Origin: Gammaproteobacteria bacterium
GTDB lineage: Bacteria > Pseudomonadota > Gammaproteobacteria > Enterobacterales > Psychrobiaceae
Direction of reading: 5' to 3'
DNA: 64,000 bases
NCBI GenBank assembly: GCA_013214945.1
Contig: JABSRT010000006.1
Coordinates: 62,001-126,000 of the forward strand
Under the pieces are notes generated by a model, which was not told the DNA's origin, made no database searches, and worked only from the letters and a program-made list of their open reading frames with translations. Of this stretch, positions 16,086 to 25,882 are shown piece by piece. Made by a program: the position numbers and the translations under genes. Each line of letters begins with the position of its first letter. The stretch's first letter is position 1.

Positions 16086-18575
16086 ATGAGTCTTTCAAGA
16101 CGTGACTTCATAAAAGCAAATGCAATAGCAGCAACAGCAGCTGCAGCCGGAGTTGTTGTACCGGTAGCGGCATCAAATTTGGTAACAGATCCCGCTAAAA
16201 GTAAAATTAAATGGGACAAAGCACCATGCCGTTTTTGTGGCACCGGTTGTAGTGTGTTGGTCGGTAGCCAAGATGGCAAAGTTGTCGCCACGCAAGGTGA
16301 CCCCGATGCGCCGGTAAACAAAGGTTTAAATTGTATTAAAGGTTATTTTTTATCGAAGATTATGTACGGTAAGGATCGTTTAACCCAGCCATTGTTACGA
16401 ATGACCAATGGTGAATACGACAAAGAAGGTGACTTTGTTCCGGTTAGTTGGGACAAGGCGTTTGATGTGATGGCGTTAAAATTTAAAAAAGCGCTCAAAG
16501 AAAAGGGGCCGACCTCAGTTGGCATGTTTGGTTCGGGTCAGTGGACGGTGATGGAAGGTTATGCCGCGGTTAAGCTCATGAAAGCTGGCTTTCGCTCTAA
16601 CAATATTGATCCCAACGCGCGTCACTGCATGGCGTCTGCGGTCGGTGGTTTTATGCGGACCTTTGGCATTGATGAGCCGATGGGCTGTTATGACGATTTT
16701 GAACACTCAGACTGTTTTGTGCTGTGGGGTTCAAACATGGCTGAAATGCACCCTATTTTATGGACTCGCTTAACGGATCGGCGTTTATCTGATAGTGATG
16801 TACGAGTGCATGTGATGTCGACTTATACCCATCGTTCATTCGAGCTCGCTGACAATGGCATGATCTTTACTCCCAATACCGATTTGGCTATTGCTAACTA
16901 CATTGCGCATTACATTATTGAGCATGACGCGGTTAACTGGGATTTTGTTAATAAACATACCCATTTCAAAAAAGCCACCACCGATATCGGTTATGGCTTG
17001 CGCCCAGAGCACAAGCTTGAGCAAGCGGCTAAAAATGTAAAGTCTGCAGGTAAAATGTATGACATGACCTTTGAAGAATACAAAGCACAAGTTGCTGAAT
17101 ATACTTTAGAAAAAACGGTCGAAATTTCTGGCGTACCGGCTCACAAACTAGAAGAAATGGCGAAAGCTTATGCCGATCCTAAGATTAAAGTAATGTCGCT
17201 CTGGACCATGGGCATGAACCAGCACACACGTGGTGTTTGGATGAATAGCTTGGTTTATAACATTCACTTGCTAACCGGTAAAATATCCGAGCCAGGCAAT
17301 GGCCCATTTTCATTAACGGGTCAGCCTTCAGCTTGTGGCACGGCTCGTGAAGTTGGCACTTTCTCGCATCGCTTGCCGGCTGATTTACTGGTTAAGAAAA
17401 AAGCCCATCGCGACATTGCAGAAAAAATTTGGAAATTACCTGAAGGTACTATTCCGGCCAAACCGGGTTATCACGCCGCGCTGCAAAACCGGATGCTTAA
17501 AGACGGCAAGTTAAATGCTTATTGGGTGATGTGTAATAACAACATGCAAGCGGCAGCCAACATCAATGAAGAAGGTTTGCCGGGCTATCGTAACCCTGAA
17601 AACTTTATCGTGGTGTCTGACCCTTACCCTACAGTGACTTGTCAGGCGGCTGACTTGATCTTACCGACCGCGATGTGGGTCGAAAAAGAAGGCTGTTACG
17701 GTAATGCCGAGCGCCGGACTCAGCATTGGTTCCAGCAGGTTAAAGCGCCGGGTGAGGCGAAATCTGACTTATGGCAATTAATGGAGTTTGCAAAACGCTT
17801 TAAAATTGAAGAAGTGTGGACCGAAGAGCTGCTCGCTGCTGCGCCTCATTTACGTGGTAAAACAATGTACGACGTCTTGTATCGCAATGGCAATGTTGAT
17901 GCGTTTTCAATTGACGAGGCCAAAGAGCTTAATGATGACGCCAACGATTGTGGCTTCTATGTGCAAAAGGGCTTATTTGAAGAATATGCGACGTTTGGTC
18001 GTGGTCATGGTCACGATTTAGCGCCGTATGAAATGTATCACACCGCTCGCGGCTTACGTTGGCCGGTAGTGGATGGCAAAGAAACCAAATGGCGCTTTAA
18101 AGAAGGCTCAGATCCTTATGTTGGCAAAGGTAAAGACTTTGAGTTTTACGGCAAGCCAGACGGTAAAGCACTGATTATCGCTGCCCCGTATGAAGCGCCA
18201 CCAGAATCACCAGATCAAGAATACGATATGTGGTTATGTACTGGCCGCGTGCTTGAGCATTGGCACTCTGGGTCTATGACCCGTCGAGTACCAGAGCTAT
18301 ACCGTGCCTTCCCTGATGCGGTGGTCTTTATGCACCCTGATGACGCCCGTAAGCGCAACTTACGTCGCGGTGATGAAGTCATTGTCGAGTCGCGTCGTGG
18401 TGAAATGAAAAGCAGAATTGAAACCCGTGGCCGCAACAGACCACCCGTTGGTTTAGTGTTTGTGCCTTGGTTTGATGCTCGTCAGTTGATTAATAAGCTG
18501 ACCCTTGATGCGACAGATCCCTTGTCAAAGCAAACTGACTTTAAAAAATGTGCAATAAAAGTGCGTAAGGCCTAA
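16086..18575 (+). CDS. napA: Periplasmic nitrate reductase catalytic subunit NapA
   Basis: NapA reduces nitrate to nitrite in the periplasm with a bis-MGD molybdenum centre and one 4Fe-4S cluster. The 829-residue product (E. coli 828) opens with the Tat signal SRRDFIK at residues 4-10. Cluster ligands are Cys48, Cys51, Cys55 (CRFCGTGC) and Cys83; the molybdenum ligand is Cys181 in [11 protein letters not shown]. The C-terminal molybdopterin-dinucleotide-binding domain is present ([18 protein letters not shown]). I choose the ATG at 16086 rather than the GTG one codon earlier because it is better spaced from AGGAG. Electrons arrive from NapC through NapB. Confidence 0.98.
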   Translation: MSLSRRDFIKANAIAATAAAAGVVVPVAASNLVTDPAKSKIKWDKAPCRFCGTGCSVLVGSQDGKVVATQGDPDAPVNKGLNCIKGYFLSKIMYGKDRLTQPLLRMTNGEYDKEGDFVPVSWDKAFDVMALKFKKALKEKGPTSVGMFGSGQWTVMEGYAAVKLMKAGFRSNNIDPNARHCMASAVGGFMRTFGIDEPMGCYDDFEHSDCFVLWGSNMAEMHPILWTRLTDRRLSDSDVRVHVMSTYTHRSFELADNGMIFTPNTDLAIANYIAHYIIEHDAVNWDFVNKHTHFKKATTDIGYGLRPEHKLEQAAKNVKSAGKMYDMTFEEYKAQVAEYTLEKTVEISGVPAHKLEEMAKAYADPKIKVMSLWTMGMNQHTRGVWMNSLVYNIHLLTGKISEPGNGPFSLTGQPSACGTAREVGTFSHRLPADLLVKKKAHRDIAEKIWKLPEGTIPAKPGYHAALQNRMLKDGKLNAYWVMCNNNMQAAANINEEGLPGYRNPENFIVVSDPYPTVTCQAADLILPTAMWVEKEGCYGNAERRTQHWFQQVKAPGEAKSDLWQLMEFAKRFKIEEVWTEELLAAAPHLRGKTMYDVLYRNGNVDAFSIDEAKELNDDANDCGFYVQKGLFEEYATFGRGHGHDLAPYEMYHTARGLRWPVVDGKETKWRFKEGSDPYVGKGKDFEFYGKPDGKALIIAAPYEAPPESPDQEYDMWLCTGRVLEHWHSGSMTRRVPELYRAFPDAVVFMHPDDARKRNLRRGDEVIVESRRGEMKSRIETRGRNRPPVGLVFVPWFDARQLINKLTLDATDPLSKQTDFKKCAIKVRKA

Positions 18576-18580
18576 GCCTA

Positions 18581-18660
18581 ATGCCCGCGCGGTGTTTGTC
18601 ACCGTGAGGGCATCGTAAAGCATTTTGTTAACGGTGAGCCACTTTTGTTAACGGTGAGCC
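18581..18660 (+). repeat. Hairpin and 20-base direct duplication in the napA-napB gap
   Basis: The 102-base gap has a hairpin at 18581-18613 (outer arms ATGCCC/GGGCAT, inner GGTG/CACC) and then two copies of TTTTGTTAACGGTGAGCC at 18623-18640 and 18643-18660, with a 20-base period. There is no T-run after the hairpin, so it may stabilise or process the mRNA rather than terminate it. Confidence 0.75.
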
Positions 18661-18677
18661 TCTAGGCGGAGTATACA

Positions 18678-19142
18678 ATGAAAAAAATCATATTAGCCCT
18701 AATGATAATGGGTTTTGCTGCGGGATCCGTAGCACAAGAAGATCAAGTCATACCATCAAATAGCGGTGGTGTTGAATCACTGCGCGGCGTAATCGAACTC
18801 GATGTCACCCGCAGTGCCGATAAGCACAAACGAGTGATTAAAGATCGCGAACCGTTGCAACGCAACTATGTGCATCAACCACCAATCATTCCACATCAAA
18901 TACGTGGTTATAAGATTAATTTAAACGCAAATAAGTGTTTATCTTGTCATGGGTGGAAATATGCGCGTGAAACGGGCGCAACAAAAGTCAGCCCAACCCA
19001 CTTTGAAACGCGAGAAGGCATGACCTTGTCTGATGTTTCACCGCGTCGTTATTTCTGTTTACAGTGTCATGTGCCACAAGTTGATGGCAAGCCGCTGGTT
19101 GAAAATGACTTTAAGGCTGTTGATTCTTTGAGTCAGCAATAA
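18678..19142 (+). CDS. napB: Periplasmic nitrate reductase diheme cytochrome subunit NapB
   Basis: NapB passes electrons from NapC to NapA. The 154-residue product has a signal peptide (MKKIILALMIMGFAAGSVAQ) and two c-type heme sites, CLSCH at residues 87-91 and CLQCH at 127-131. The PPIIPHQIRGYKIN segment before the first heme and SPRRYFCLQCH at the second are typical. It starts at the ATG at 18678 and is followed by napC after a short gap, so napABC probably form one transcript. Confidence 0.97.
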   Translation: MKKIILALMIMGFAAGSVAQEDQVIPSNSGGVESLRGVIELDVTRSADKHKRVIKDREPLQRNYVHQPPIIPHQIRGYKINLNANKCLSCHGWKYARETGATKVSPTHFETREGMTLSDVSPRRYFCLQCHVPQVDGKPLVENDFKAVDSLSQQ

Positions 19143-19162
19143 GTAGCCTGAGGGAAGTGCTA

Positions 19163-19747
19163 ATGAAACTATTGAAAAAAATATGGCGGACGTTGTCAGC
19201 GCCGAGCAAAGCGGGCGTCGGACTAATACTCGCGCTGGGCTTTATCGGTGGTGTGGTATTTTGGGGCGGCTTTAATACCGCGTTATCCCTGACTAATACC
19301 GAAGAGTTTTGTACCGGCTGTCATGAAATGGCTGATAATGTGTATCAGGAATATCGTGAAACCATTCATTACTCGAATCGTTCTGGGGTGAGGGCTACTT
19401 GTCCAGATTGTCACGTACCAAAGGATTGGACCCATAAAATTATTCGTAAAATTGCCGCCAGTAAAGAGGTCTGGGGCATGCTGACGGGGGTAATAGATAC
19501 CCGAGAGAAGTTTGTTGAACACCGTAAATCGATGGCGATGCGCGAATGGAAGCGGATGAAGGACAACGACTCTCGAGAGTGTCGTAACTGCCACAACTTT
19601 GAATACATGGATTTTAGTGAGCAAGGCAGCCGCAGCGTTAAGATGCACTCAAGCGCATTGGCCAGTGGTGAAAAAACCTGTATCGATTGTCATAAGGGTA
19701 TCGCACATGAATTACCTGACATGAAAGACGTAGAGGGTTGGCACTAA
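19163..19747 (+). CDS. napC: Membrane-anchored tetraheme quinol dehydrogenase NapC
   Basis: NapC oxidises membrane quinol and delivers electrons to NapB. The 194-residue product has one N-terminal anchor (about residues 17-37) and four heme motifs: CTGCH (50-54), CPDCH (80-84), CRNCH (140-144) and CIDCH (173-177). This is the NapC/NirT pattern. The start ATG at 19163 is six bases after AGGGAAG. No napG or napH quinol-oxidation module is in this operon, so NapC should be the only route from quinol. A terminator follows. Confidence 0.97.
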   Translation: MKLLKKIWRTLSAPSKAGVGLILALGFIGGVVFWGGFNTALSLTNTEEFCTGCHEMADNVYQEYRETIHYSNRSGVRATCPDCHVPKDWTHKIIRKIAASKEVWGMLTGVIDTREKFVEHRKSMAMREWKRMKDNDSRECRNCHNFEYMDFSEQGSRSVKMHSSALASGEKTCIDCHKGIAHELPDMKDVEGWH

Positions 19748-19780
19748 GTTAACAAGAATACGCGAAGATTTGTTCGTGCT

Positions 19781-19806
19781 AAAAGACCGCTTAGGCGGTC
19801 TTTTTT
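19781..19806 (+). terminator. Intrinsic terminator of the nap operon
   Basis: The stem AAAAGACCGC / GCGGTCTTTT with a four-base loop runs into a T-tract, 33 bases after the napC stop. Confidence 0.9.
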
Positions 19807-19871
19807 GTTGCAAAGATGTCGCTGACATAACGAAGTTTACTTGCTGCACGCGTAATAAGCTCTTCGTAAAA

Positions 19872-19905
19872 CTGTAATATATTTGTCATCTTGCGGATTT
19901 AAAAT
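19872..19905 (+). promoter_or_regulatory. PhoB box and -10 element upstream of ppk
   Basis: CTGTAATATATTTGTCAT (19872-19889) matches the 18-base Pho box (two CTGTCAT-like halves around an A/T spacer) at 16 positions. A TAAAAT hexamer (19900-19905) begins ten bases after it, the same spacing as in the E. coli phoA promoter, where the box replaces the -35. This predicts phosphate-starvation induction of ppk-ppx. Confidence 0.75.
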
Positions 19906-19934
19906 GACGACTTCTAGCGCTAGAGTGTCGCATT

Positions 19935-22055
19935 ATGGATCAATATAATTATTTAGAAAAAGAACTTAGTTGGTTGTCATTTAATCATCGGGTATTGCAA
20001 GAAGCGCAAGATGATAACGTGCCCTTATTAGAACGATTACGTTTTTTAGGTATTTATTCTAGCAACATGGATGAATTTTACCGGGTTCGGGTTGCTAATC
20101 TTCGGCGCCAAGTATTGTTGTTGCAAGCGCCAAATCAAAAATTAATCGCGTTAAAACTCTTTGATGACATTCAAGATAAAGTCATCAATTTACAAGCTGA
20201 ATTTGACCAAACATACCTTGTTCTATTGCGCCGTTTGGCTGACAATAATATCAACCTCATTAATGAAACACAGCTGAGTCAACAGCAGGGCTTGTGGTTA
20301 ACCGATTATTATCACGCCAAGTTACGCCGTCATATATTCCCGCTAATTATTAATAACAACATGAAGCTTATAGATCTTATTAATGACGAAAGCACCTATT
20401 TAATGGTTGGCATCGAGCAAACTAATCAAACGCAATATGCCTTGGTTGAAGTGCCTAGCAGCAATGTGCCACGTTTTGTCGAATTGCCTAAAGATCCGGT
20501 CAGCGGCGCGAAAAACATTATCTTGCTTGATAATATTATTCGCCATTGTTTAAGGGACATTTTCATTGGATTTTTCGAGTTTGATAAAATTAATGCCTAT
20601 TCAATGAAGCTAACCCGCGATGCTGAGTTGGACGTAAAACAAGAATTTAGCCAAAGCTTATATGAGCAAATGAGTAAAAGCTTACGCCGGCGTCTTAACG
20701 CTACGCCAGTGCGGTTAGTCTTTGATCACAAAATGCCAGCCGAGATGCTTAAGACACTCAAGAAAAACTTAAAGATTAGCCATAATCAGGGGCTGATCGC
20801 TGGTGGCCGTTATCATAGCTTTAAAGATTTTATTGAATTTCCGAGTTTGGACAATAAACAACTCGAGTTTAGTAAAATACCGGCGCTAGAACATCCTCAA
20901 TTTGAGCAGTTTACTACCGCTTTTAGTGCGATTAAGGCACGGGATATCTTGCTGTATTATCCGTATCATAAGTTTTCACATTTTACTGAGTTATTGCGCC
21001 AAGCGGCCTTTGATCCCAAAGTTAAGCAAATTGAAATTTGTTTGTACCGAGTGGCCAAAAAATCACGGGTGATCTCAGCGTTAATTGAAGCGGTAAAAAA
21101 TGGCAAAATCGTTAAGGTTAATATCGAACTTAAAGCACGATTTGACGAACAAGCGAATTTAATTTCGGCAGAAAAGCTCACCAATGCCGGCGCGCAGGTA
21201 TCTTACGGCATTGAAGGGTTAAAGGTTCATGCCAAAATATGCTTAATTAGCCGACTTGAAGAGCAAGGTTTGGTGCAATATGCCCATATTGGCACCGGGA
21301 ACTTCAACGAAAAAAACGCCAAAATATATACCGACTTTAGCTTGTTTACTTGCCACCCGGAAATCACTAAAGAAGTTAGCAAGGTATTTGAGTTTATTGA
21401 AAAACCTTATCACAAATACCAGTTTAAACATTTGCTGGTTTCACCGATAAACGCCAGAGAAGAATTAAACCAGCTGATTGATCAGGAAATTAAAGCGGCC
21501 TCAAATAATCAAAGTAACGGCATTACCCTTAAATTAAATAATTTAGTCGATAAAAAACTCATCAATAAATTATACCAAGCCAATAATGCTGGGGTTAACG
21601 TGAATTTAATTGTGCGCGGTATTTGCTCGTTAGTGACTGGTATTGTAGGGCAAAGCGAAAATATTAATGCGATAAGCTTGGTCGGACGTTATCTTGAGCA
21701 CCCACGCGTGGCCATTTTTAACAATAATGGCCAGCCTAAAGTTTATATTTCTTCGGCAGATTGGATGACCCGTAATATTGAGCAACGGGTCGAAGTAGGT
21801 TGCCCTATTTTGTGCCCGCAAGTTAAACAAACTATTATCGATATCATTAATATTCAATTGCAGGACAACGTCAAAGCTCGATTAATCAATCAACCGCAAT
21901 CAAACCCTTATCAGCAAGCGTATATTGAACTTATTGCTAAAAATGATGCCCAGCTTGAAATTCACCATTACCTCAAGCCGCCGAAAACACTGGAAAATTC
22001 GCGTGCTAAAGCAGAGCACACTCAACAGTTTATTTCACATGAGGTAACGTTATGA
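19935..22055 (+). CDS. ppk: Polyphosphate kinase 1
   Basis: PPK1 reversibly polymerises the gamma-phosphate of ATP into polyphosphate. The 706-residue product (E. coli 688) has the N-terminal EKELSWLSFNHRVLQEA and FLGIYSSNMDEFYRVRVA segments, and the catalytic core with GLKVHAKICLISR (the phosphohistidine region) and YAHIGTGNFNEKNAKIYTDF. The second active-site region shows SADWMTRNIEQRVEVGCPI. It begins at the ATG at 19935 behind a PhoB-type promoter and overlaps ppx by four bases (ATGA), so synthesis and breakdown enzymes are translationally coupled. Confidence 0.97.
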   Translation: MDQYNYLEKELSWLSFNHRVLQEAQDDNVPLLERLRFLGIYSSNMDEFYRVRVANLRRQVLLLQAPNQKLIALKLFDDIQDKVINLQAEFDQTYLVLLRRLADNNINLINETQLSQQQGLWLTDYYHAKLRRHIFPLIINNNMKLIDLINDESTYLMVGIEQTNQTQYALVEVPSSNVPRFVELPKDPVSGAKNIILLDNIIRHCLRDIFIGFFEFDKINAYSMKLTRDAELDVKQEFSQSLYEQMSKSLRRRLNATPVRLVFDHKMPAEMLKTLKKNLKISHNQGLIAGGRYHSFKDFIEFPSLDNKQLEFSKIPALEHPQFEQFTTAFSAIKARDILLYYPYHKFSHFTELLRQAAFDPKVKQIEICLYRVAKKSRVISALIEAVKNGKIVKVNIELKARFDEQANLISAEKLTNAGAQVSYGIEGLKVHAKICLISRLEEQGLVQYAHIGTGNFNEKNAKIYTDFSLFTCHPEITKEVSKVFEFIEKPYHKYQFKHLLVSPINAREELNQLIDQEIKAASNNQSNGITLKLNNLVDKKLINKLYQANNAGVNVNLIVRGICSLVTGIVGQSENINAISLVGRYLEHPRVAIFNNNGQPKVYISSADWMTRNIEQRVEVGCPILCPQVKQTIIDIINIQLQDNVKARLINQPQSNPYQQAYIELIAKNDAQLEIHHYLKPPKTLENSRAKAEHTQQFISHEVTL

Positions 22056-23563
22056 ACACGACCCGACATGTTGTTGCGATAGATATTGGATCGAACAGTT
22101 TTCATTTAATTATTGCCAAGGAGCATGCGGGGTGTCTCACTATTGTTGACCGTCAAAAGCAGCAAGTTTCGTTAAGTGACGGCTTTGACGCCAATGGCAA
22201 TTTAACGGCTGCAGCGATTAGTCGGGGGGTTGAGTGCTTAAAAGAATTTTCGCAACGTTTTTCTCGGTTGCCCCATAGTGCGGTGCGCATTGTCGCGACG
22301 CATAGTTTACGTAAGGCGAAAAATCGCGACCAGTTCATTAAGGCGGCCTTTAAAGTATTGCCATACCCGATTGAAGTGATTGATGGTCAAACTGAAGCGG
22401 CTTTGATATATCAAGGCGTCGCTCATACCCAAGCGATTAAAGGCCGCACACTGGTGATTGATATCGGAGGTGGCAGTACCGAGTTGGTGATTGGTCGCCA
22501 TTTTGATACCTGTCTTAAAGAAAGTTTGGAGATTGGCACCGGACAGTTTCGGCGTCAGTTTTTTGTCGATGGTAATATTAGTCAGCAACAATTTGATCAA
22601 GCTTACGACTGTGCGATTATTCATTTATCGACCGTCGCCGATCGTTTTCGTCAATACGGTTGGAAAACTGTGCTGGGAACATCGGGCGCGTTTAAAATGA
22701 TTGAGCTGTGCTTAAAAGAGATTAATGGCAGCAGTAAAATTAGCGCCAAACAGCTCAAGCGCTTAAAAAAACAATTGTTGCATTGGCAAACTTGCGACAA
22801 CATTCCATTGCGATCTATCCCCGCTGACAAATTAAGCTTGTTACCCGGTGCCGTGGCTATTGTTAGCGCGTGTTTTGATATCTTGGCGATCGCCAGCCTA
22901 ACTTATTGCAGCGGCGCGCTAAGGGAGGGGGTATTGTATGGTTTAAGTCATTCCCGCAGCGACAGTGATAGTAGAGAACGTACCATTAGCAGTATGTGCA
23001 AGTTATATCACACAGATCACGATTACAGTCGTCGTGTTATTGCGCAAATTAACCAATTTGGTGACCAACTCGAGCTGCAATCAAAGCAACTAAAATCAGT
23101 TAAGCACTCGTCAGTCGTGCCACTCAATGATGCTGAATTACACGCCTTAACGTGGGCGGCGCAGTTGCATGAGATTGGCCTAAGCATTAACTCGGTTAAA
23201 CGCCAACAACATGGGGCTTATATTGTTCAGCACAGTGAAATGTTGGGCTTTAGTGAAGAGGAGCGCTGGTTGTTAAAAATATTAATTGGAAATCATCGCG
23301 GCAATATAAAACTGGAGCCTGACTTGGTTGGGGTAACTAAAGCGCGATTAGTCTTTTTAATCGCGTTGTTTCGGTTAGCTATTTCATGTACCCAAGGGCG
23401 GCTCAATATAGCCTGCATGCCACTGAAACTTCAATTTACTGAGCAACAAATTAAAGTCGAAATGACACCATCAATTACTGATAAAAAAGGTTTTTTTGAT
23501 GAGTTAATTAAGCATTCCACCCGTTTGCAAGCGGTAGGGCTAACGCTCGCCCTCAATGAATAA
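22052..23563 (+). CDS. ppx: Exopolyphosphatase Ppx/GppA family
   Basis: Ppx releases phosphate from polyphosphate ends; GppA relatives hydrolyse pppGpp. The 503-residue protein has the ASKHA phosphate-binding loops VVAIDIGSNSFHLI and LVIDIGGGSTELVI, and a C-terminal HD-like helical region (AAQLHEIGLSINSVKRQQHG, and HSEMLGFSEEERWLLKILIG). The length is between those of Ppx (513) and GppA (494) of E. coli, but the position directly after ppk favours Ppx. It overlaps ppk by four bases. Confidence 0.94.
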   Translation: MNTTRHVVAIDIGSNSFHLIIAKEHAGCLTIVDRQKQQVSLSDGFDANGNLTAAAISRGVECLKEFSQRFSRLPHSAVRIVATHSLRKAKNRDQFIKAAFKVLPYPIEVIDGQTEAALIYQGVAHTQAIKGRTLVIDIGGGSTELVIGRHFDTCLKESLEIGTGQFRRQFFVDGNISQQQFDQAYDCAIIHLSTVADRFRQYGWKTVLGTSGAFKMIELCLKEINGSSKISAKQLKRLKKQLLHWQTCDNIPLRSIPADKLSLLPGAVAIVSACFDILAIASLTYCSGALREGVLYGLSHSRSDSDSRERTISSMCKLYHTDHDYSRRVIAQINQFGDQLELQSKQLKSVKHSSVVPLNDAELHALTWAAQLHEIGLSINSVKRQQHGAYIVQHSEMLGFSEEERWLLKILIGNHRGNIKLEPDLVGVTKARLVFLIALFRLAISCTQGRLNIACMPLKLQFTEQQIKVEMTPSITDKKGFFDELIKHSTRLQAVGLTLALNE

Positions 23564-23614
23564 AACACCTACCCTAAATGAAAAACCACTTGCCCATCTC
23601 AAATATTCCCAAGC

Positions 23615-23643
23615 ACCGAGCTAAAATGATATTTTAGCTCGGT
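23615..23643. terminator. Perfect 13-base inverted repeat after ppx
   Basis: ACCGAGCTAAAAT and ATTTTAGCTCGGT enclose a three-base loop 51 bases past the ppx stop. No T-tract follows, so it is a transcript-end hairpin of uncertain terminator strength. Confidence 0.5.
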
Positions 23644-23840
23644 AACGCTAATACCAGGTTATTAGATACACCAAGCCCCGATCACAGCAACGCTAGGATC
23701 GATTGCAAATTTGATGTTTTTAGTGCTACTAGGTATTTCATACTTAAGTGTATTGTTTTTATTGAATATTAGCTGTTTTGTACTCAGATTAAGGGTAGAC
23801 TGCATTAAGGTGTGCTACTTTTTTGAGCAAGGAAATCGCT

Positions 23841-24725
23841 GTGTCAGATGTAATTTTAAGCGCCCGCAATCTGGTTAAACAATACCCGGAAGTGCGTGCA
23901 GTTGATCATTTATCTTTTGATGTTTATCAAGGGGAATGTTTTGGTTTGTTGGGCCCTAATGGTGCCGGAAAATCGACGACCATTGAAATATTAGAAGATG
24001 TCATTAATGCCGATTCCGGCGAGGTCTTGTTTAATGGCCAGCTTCGCGATCAGCAGTTTGCACAGCAAATTGGCATTCAATTTCAAAACACCGCGTTACA
24101 GGATTTTTTGACGGTGACCGATACCTTAAAATTATTTCGAGCGCTCTATGATAATCCGGTGCCGCTAGCACAACTGATTGACAGTTGCGCGTTGCAAGAC
24201 CTGCTCAAGCGAGATAACCGCAAACTATCAGGTGGCCAACGTCAACGCTTGTTATTAGCACTGGCCCTGATTAATGATCCGCAGTTGATCTTTTTGGACG
24301 AACCTACTACCGGACTTGACCCACAAGCCAGACGTAATTTTTGGCAATTGATTAAGCAATTAAAAGCCCAGGGTAAAACTATTTTGTTAACGACGCATTA
24401 CATGGATGAGGCACAAGTATTGTGCGACCGTATTGCGATAGTGGATCAAGGTAAGGTTATTGCACTGGGCTCGCCAGCGCAGCTATTAACTCAGCACTTG
24501 CCAGGCATGATGGTAAAGCTGCCTCGTGGTGTTATTACCGATCCGAATGTTTTTGATTTTGAAATTATTGAAAATGAGCACGAAATTGAAATTGTCACCG
24601 AGCGAGTTGATGCCGTAGTGACCCAACTGCTGCGTCATCAAGTGGCGATTGACGGTTTAACTATCACAGCGCCAACCCTCGAAGATTTATTTTTGAAATT
24701 AACCGGACACGCATTGCGGGAGTAA
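23841..24725 (+). CDS. ABC-2-type exporter ATP-binding protein
   Basis: The 294-residue ATPase has Walker A GPNGAGKST, signature LSGGQRQRL, Walker B LIFLDEPTTGLDP and an H-loop in LLTTHYMDEAQ. Its C-terminal extension (about 220-294) is the DUF4162-type domain of drug and lipid exporter ATPases. I take the GTG at 23841 as the start because AAGGAAA lies six bases upstream; a TTG six codons earlier overlaps that site. It forms a two-gene operon with the permease that follows six bases on. Substrate is unknown; related pairs export antibiotics or membrane components. Confidence 0.9.
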   Translation: MSDVILSARNLVKQYPEVRAVDHLSFDVYQGECFGLLGPNGAGKSTTIEILEDVINADSGEVLFNGQLRDQQFAQQIGIQFQNTALQDFLTVTDTLKLFRALYDNPVPLAQLIDSCALQDLLKRDNRKLSGGQRQRLLLALALINDPQLIFLDEPTTGLDPQARRNFWQLIKQLKAQGKTILLTTHYMDEAQVLCDRIAIVDQGKVIALGSPAQLLTQHLPGMMVKLPRGVITDPNVFDFEIIENEHEIEIVTERVDAVVTQLLRHQVAIDGLTITAPTLEDLFLKLTGHALRE

Positions 24726-24730
24726 TTCAC

Positions 24731-25747
24731 TTGTTTAGACGAATGTTGGCTTTGTGGCATGCCAGAAACTTAGAATTTGTGCGTGATCGCGCGTCATTAT
24801 CTTGGAATATCGCTTTCCCATTATTATTGGTGTTAGGTTTGTCATTGGCATTTAGCCAAGGACAGCCCGACCAGTATCGGGTTGGCTTAATTACAGCAAC
24901 TACTGCGCAACAGCCGAATGTTTTTAGCGACTTTAGTCAGCTTAAACACATTGAATTTGTAACTTACCCACAAACTGAGCAAGCATTAACCAAATTACGG
25001 CAACATCAGCTCGACTTGGTTATCGACCCGGGCTTGCAACGTTACTGGCTTAATCCGCAGTCGGCTAAAGGATATTTACTCGAAATTATTCTAAAGTCAC
25101 AAGTTAAGCAGCCAATTGAAATGCAAGAAGTCAGCGGGCAAGCGATTAGTTATGTCGACTGGGTTTTACCCGGCATTATTGGCATGAATATGATGTTTAG
25201 TGGCCTGTTTGGTATTGGTTTTGTTATTGTTCGATATCGTAAAAATGGTGTGCTTAAACGGCTTAAAGCCACGCCGTTATCGGCCAGTGAGTTTATTTTC
25301 TCGCAAATTTTATCACGCATGTTCATTCAATTACTAACATCAATGTTGATTGCGTTAGCGTGCGTTGAATTGTTAGGACTAAAAATGAATGGCTCGTATT
25401 TCGACTTATTTGTCTTAATGTTATGTGGCAGCATGGCACTGATATCGGTTGGATTAATGATGGCGAGCAAATGTAAAAGTGAAGAATTTGCTGGCGGGCT
25501 GCTTAATATGGTGTCTTGGCCGATGATGTTTTTATCTGGCGTGTGGTTCTCGCTTGACAGTGCGCACCCCATTTTACAGCTGGTGGCTAACTTTGTGCCG
25601 CTCACTCATTTAGTTTCTGGCATGCGAGACATTATGCTAAATGGTGCTAACGTAATGGAATTGTTGCCTAATATATTTTCATTATTGGCAATGATGCTCT
25701 TTTGCACCGCCATTAGCGCGCGGTTATTTAGTTGGGGCGAAGACTGA
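24731..25747 (+). CDS. ABC-2-type exporter permease
   Basis: This 338-residue membrane protein has one N-terminal span (about 24-40), a large extracytoplasmic segment (about 45-135) and five spans in the C-terminal half, the ABC2_membrane_3 layout. FGIGFVIVRYRKNGVLKRLK and LSASEFIFSQILSRM match the conserved coupling region. The start is TTG at 24731, eight bases after GGGAG. The stop of the ATPase gene is within six bases, so the two are coexpressed and should form the exporter as a heterotetramer. Confidence 0.88.
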   Translation: MFRRMLALWHARNLEFVRDRASLSWNIAFPLLLVLGLSLAFSQGQPDQYRVGLITATTAQQPNVFSDFSQLKHIEFVTYPQTEQALTKLRQHQLDLVIDPGLQRYWLNPQSAKGYLLEIILKSQVKQPIEMQEVSGQAISYVDWVLPGIIGMNMMFSGLFGIGFVIVRYRKNGVLKRLKATPLSASEFIFSQILSRMFIQLLTSMLIALACVELLGLKMNGSYFDLFVLMLCGSMALISVGLMMASKCKSEEFAGGLLNMVSWPMMFLSGVWFSLDSAHPILQLVANFVPLTHLVSGMRDIMLNGANVMELLPNIFSLLAMMLFCTAISARLFSWGED

Positions 25748-25882
25748 AGTTAGCGCGGTGACGCAGGAACTAATTAGCGCTGCGATCATTAAATAACATC
25801 ACCGCAGATAAAGCGGCGCTGAGGCTGAAAAAAATCGGAAAAAATGCTAGAGTAGCGATGATTTTTTTAAGAGAGATTTTTC

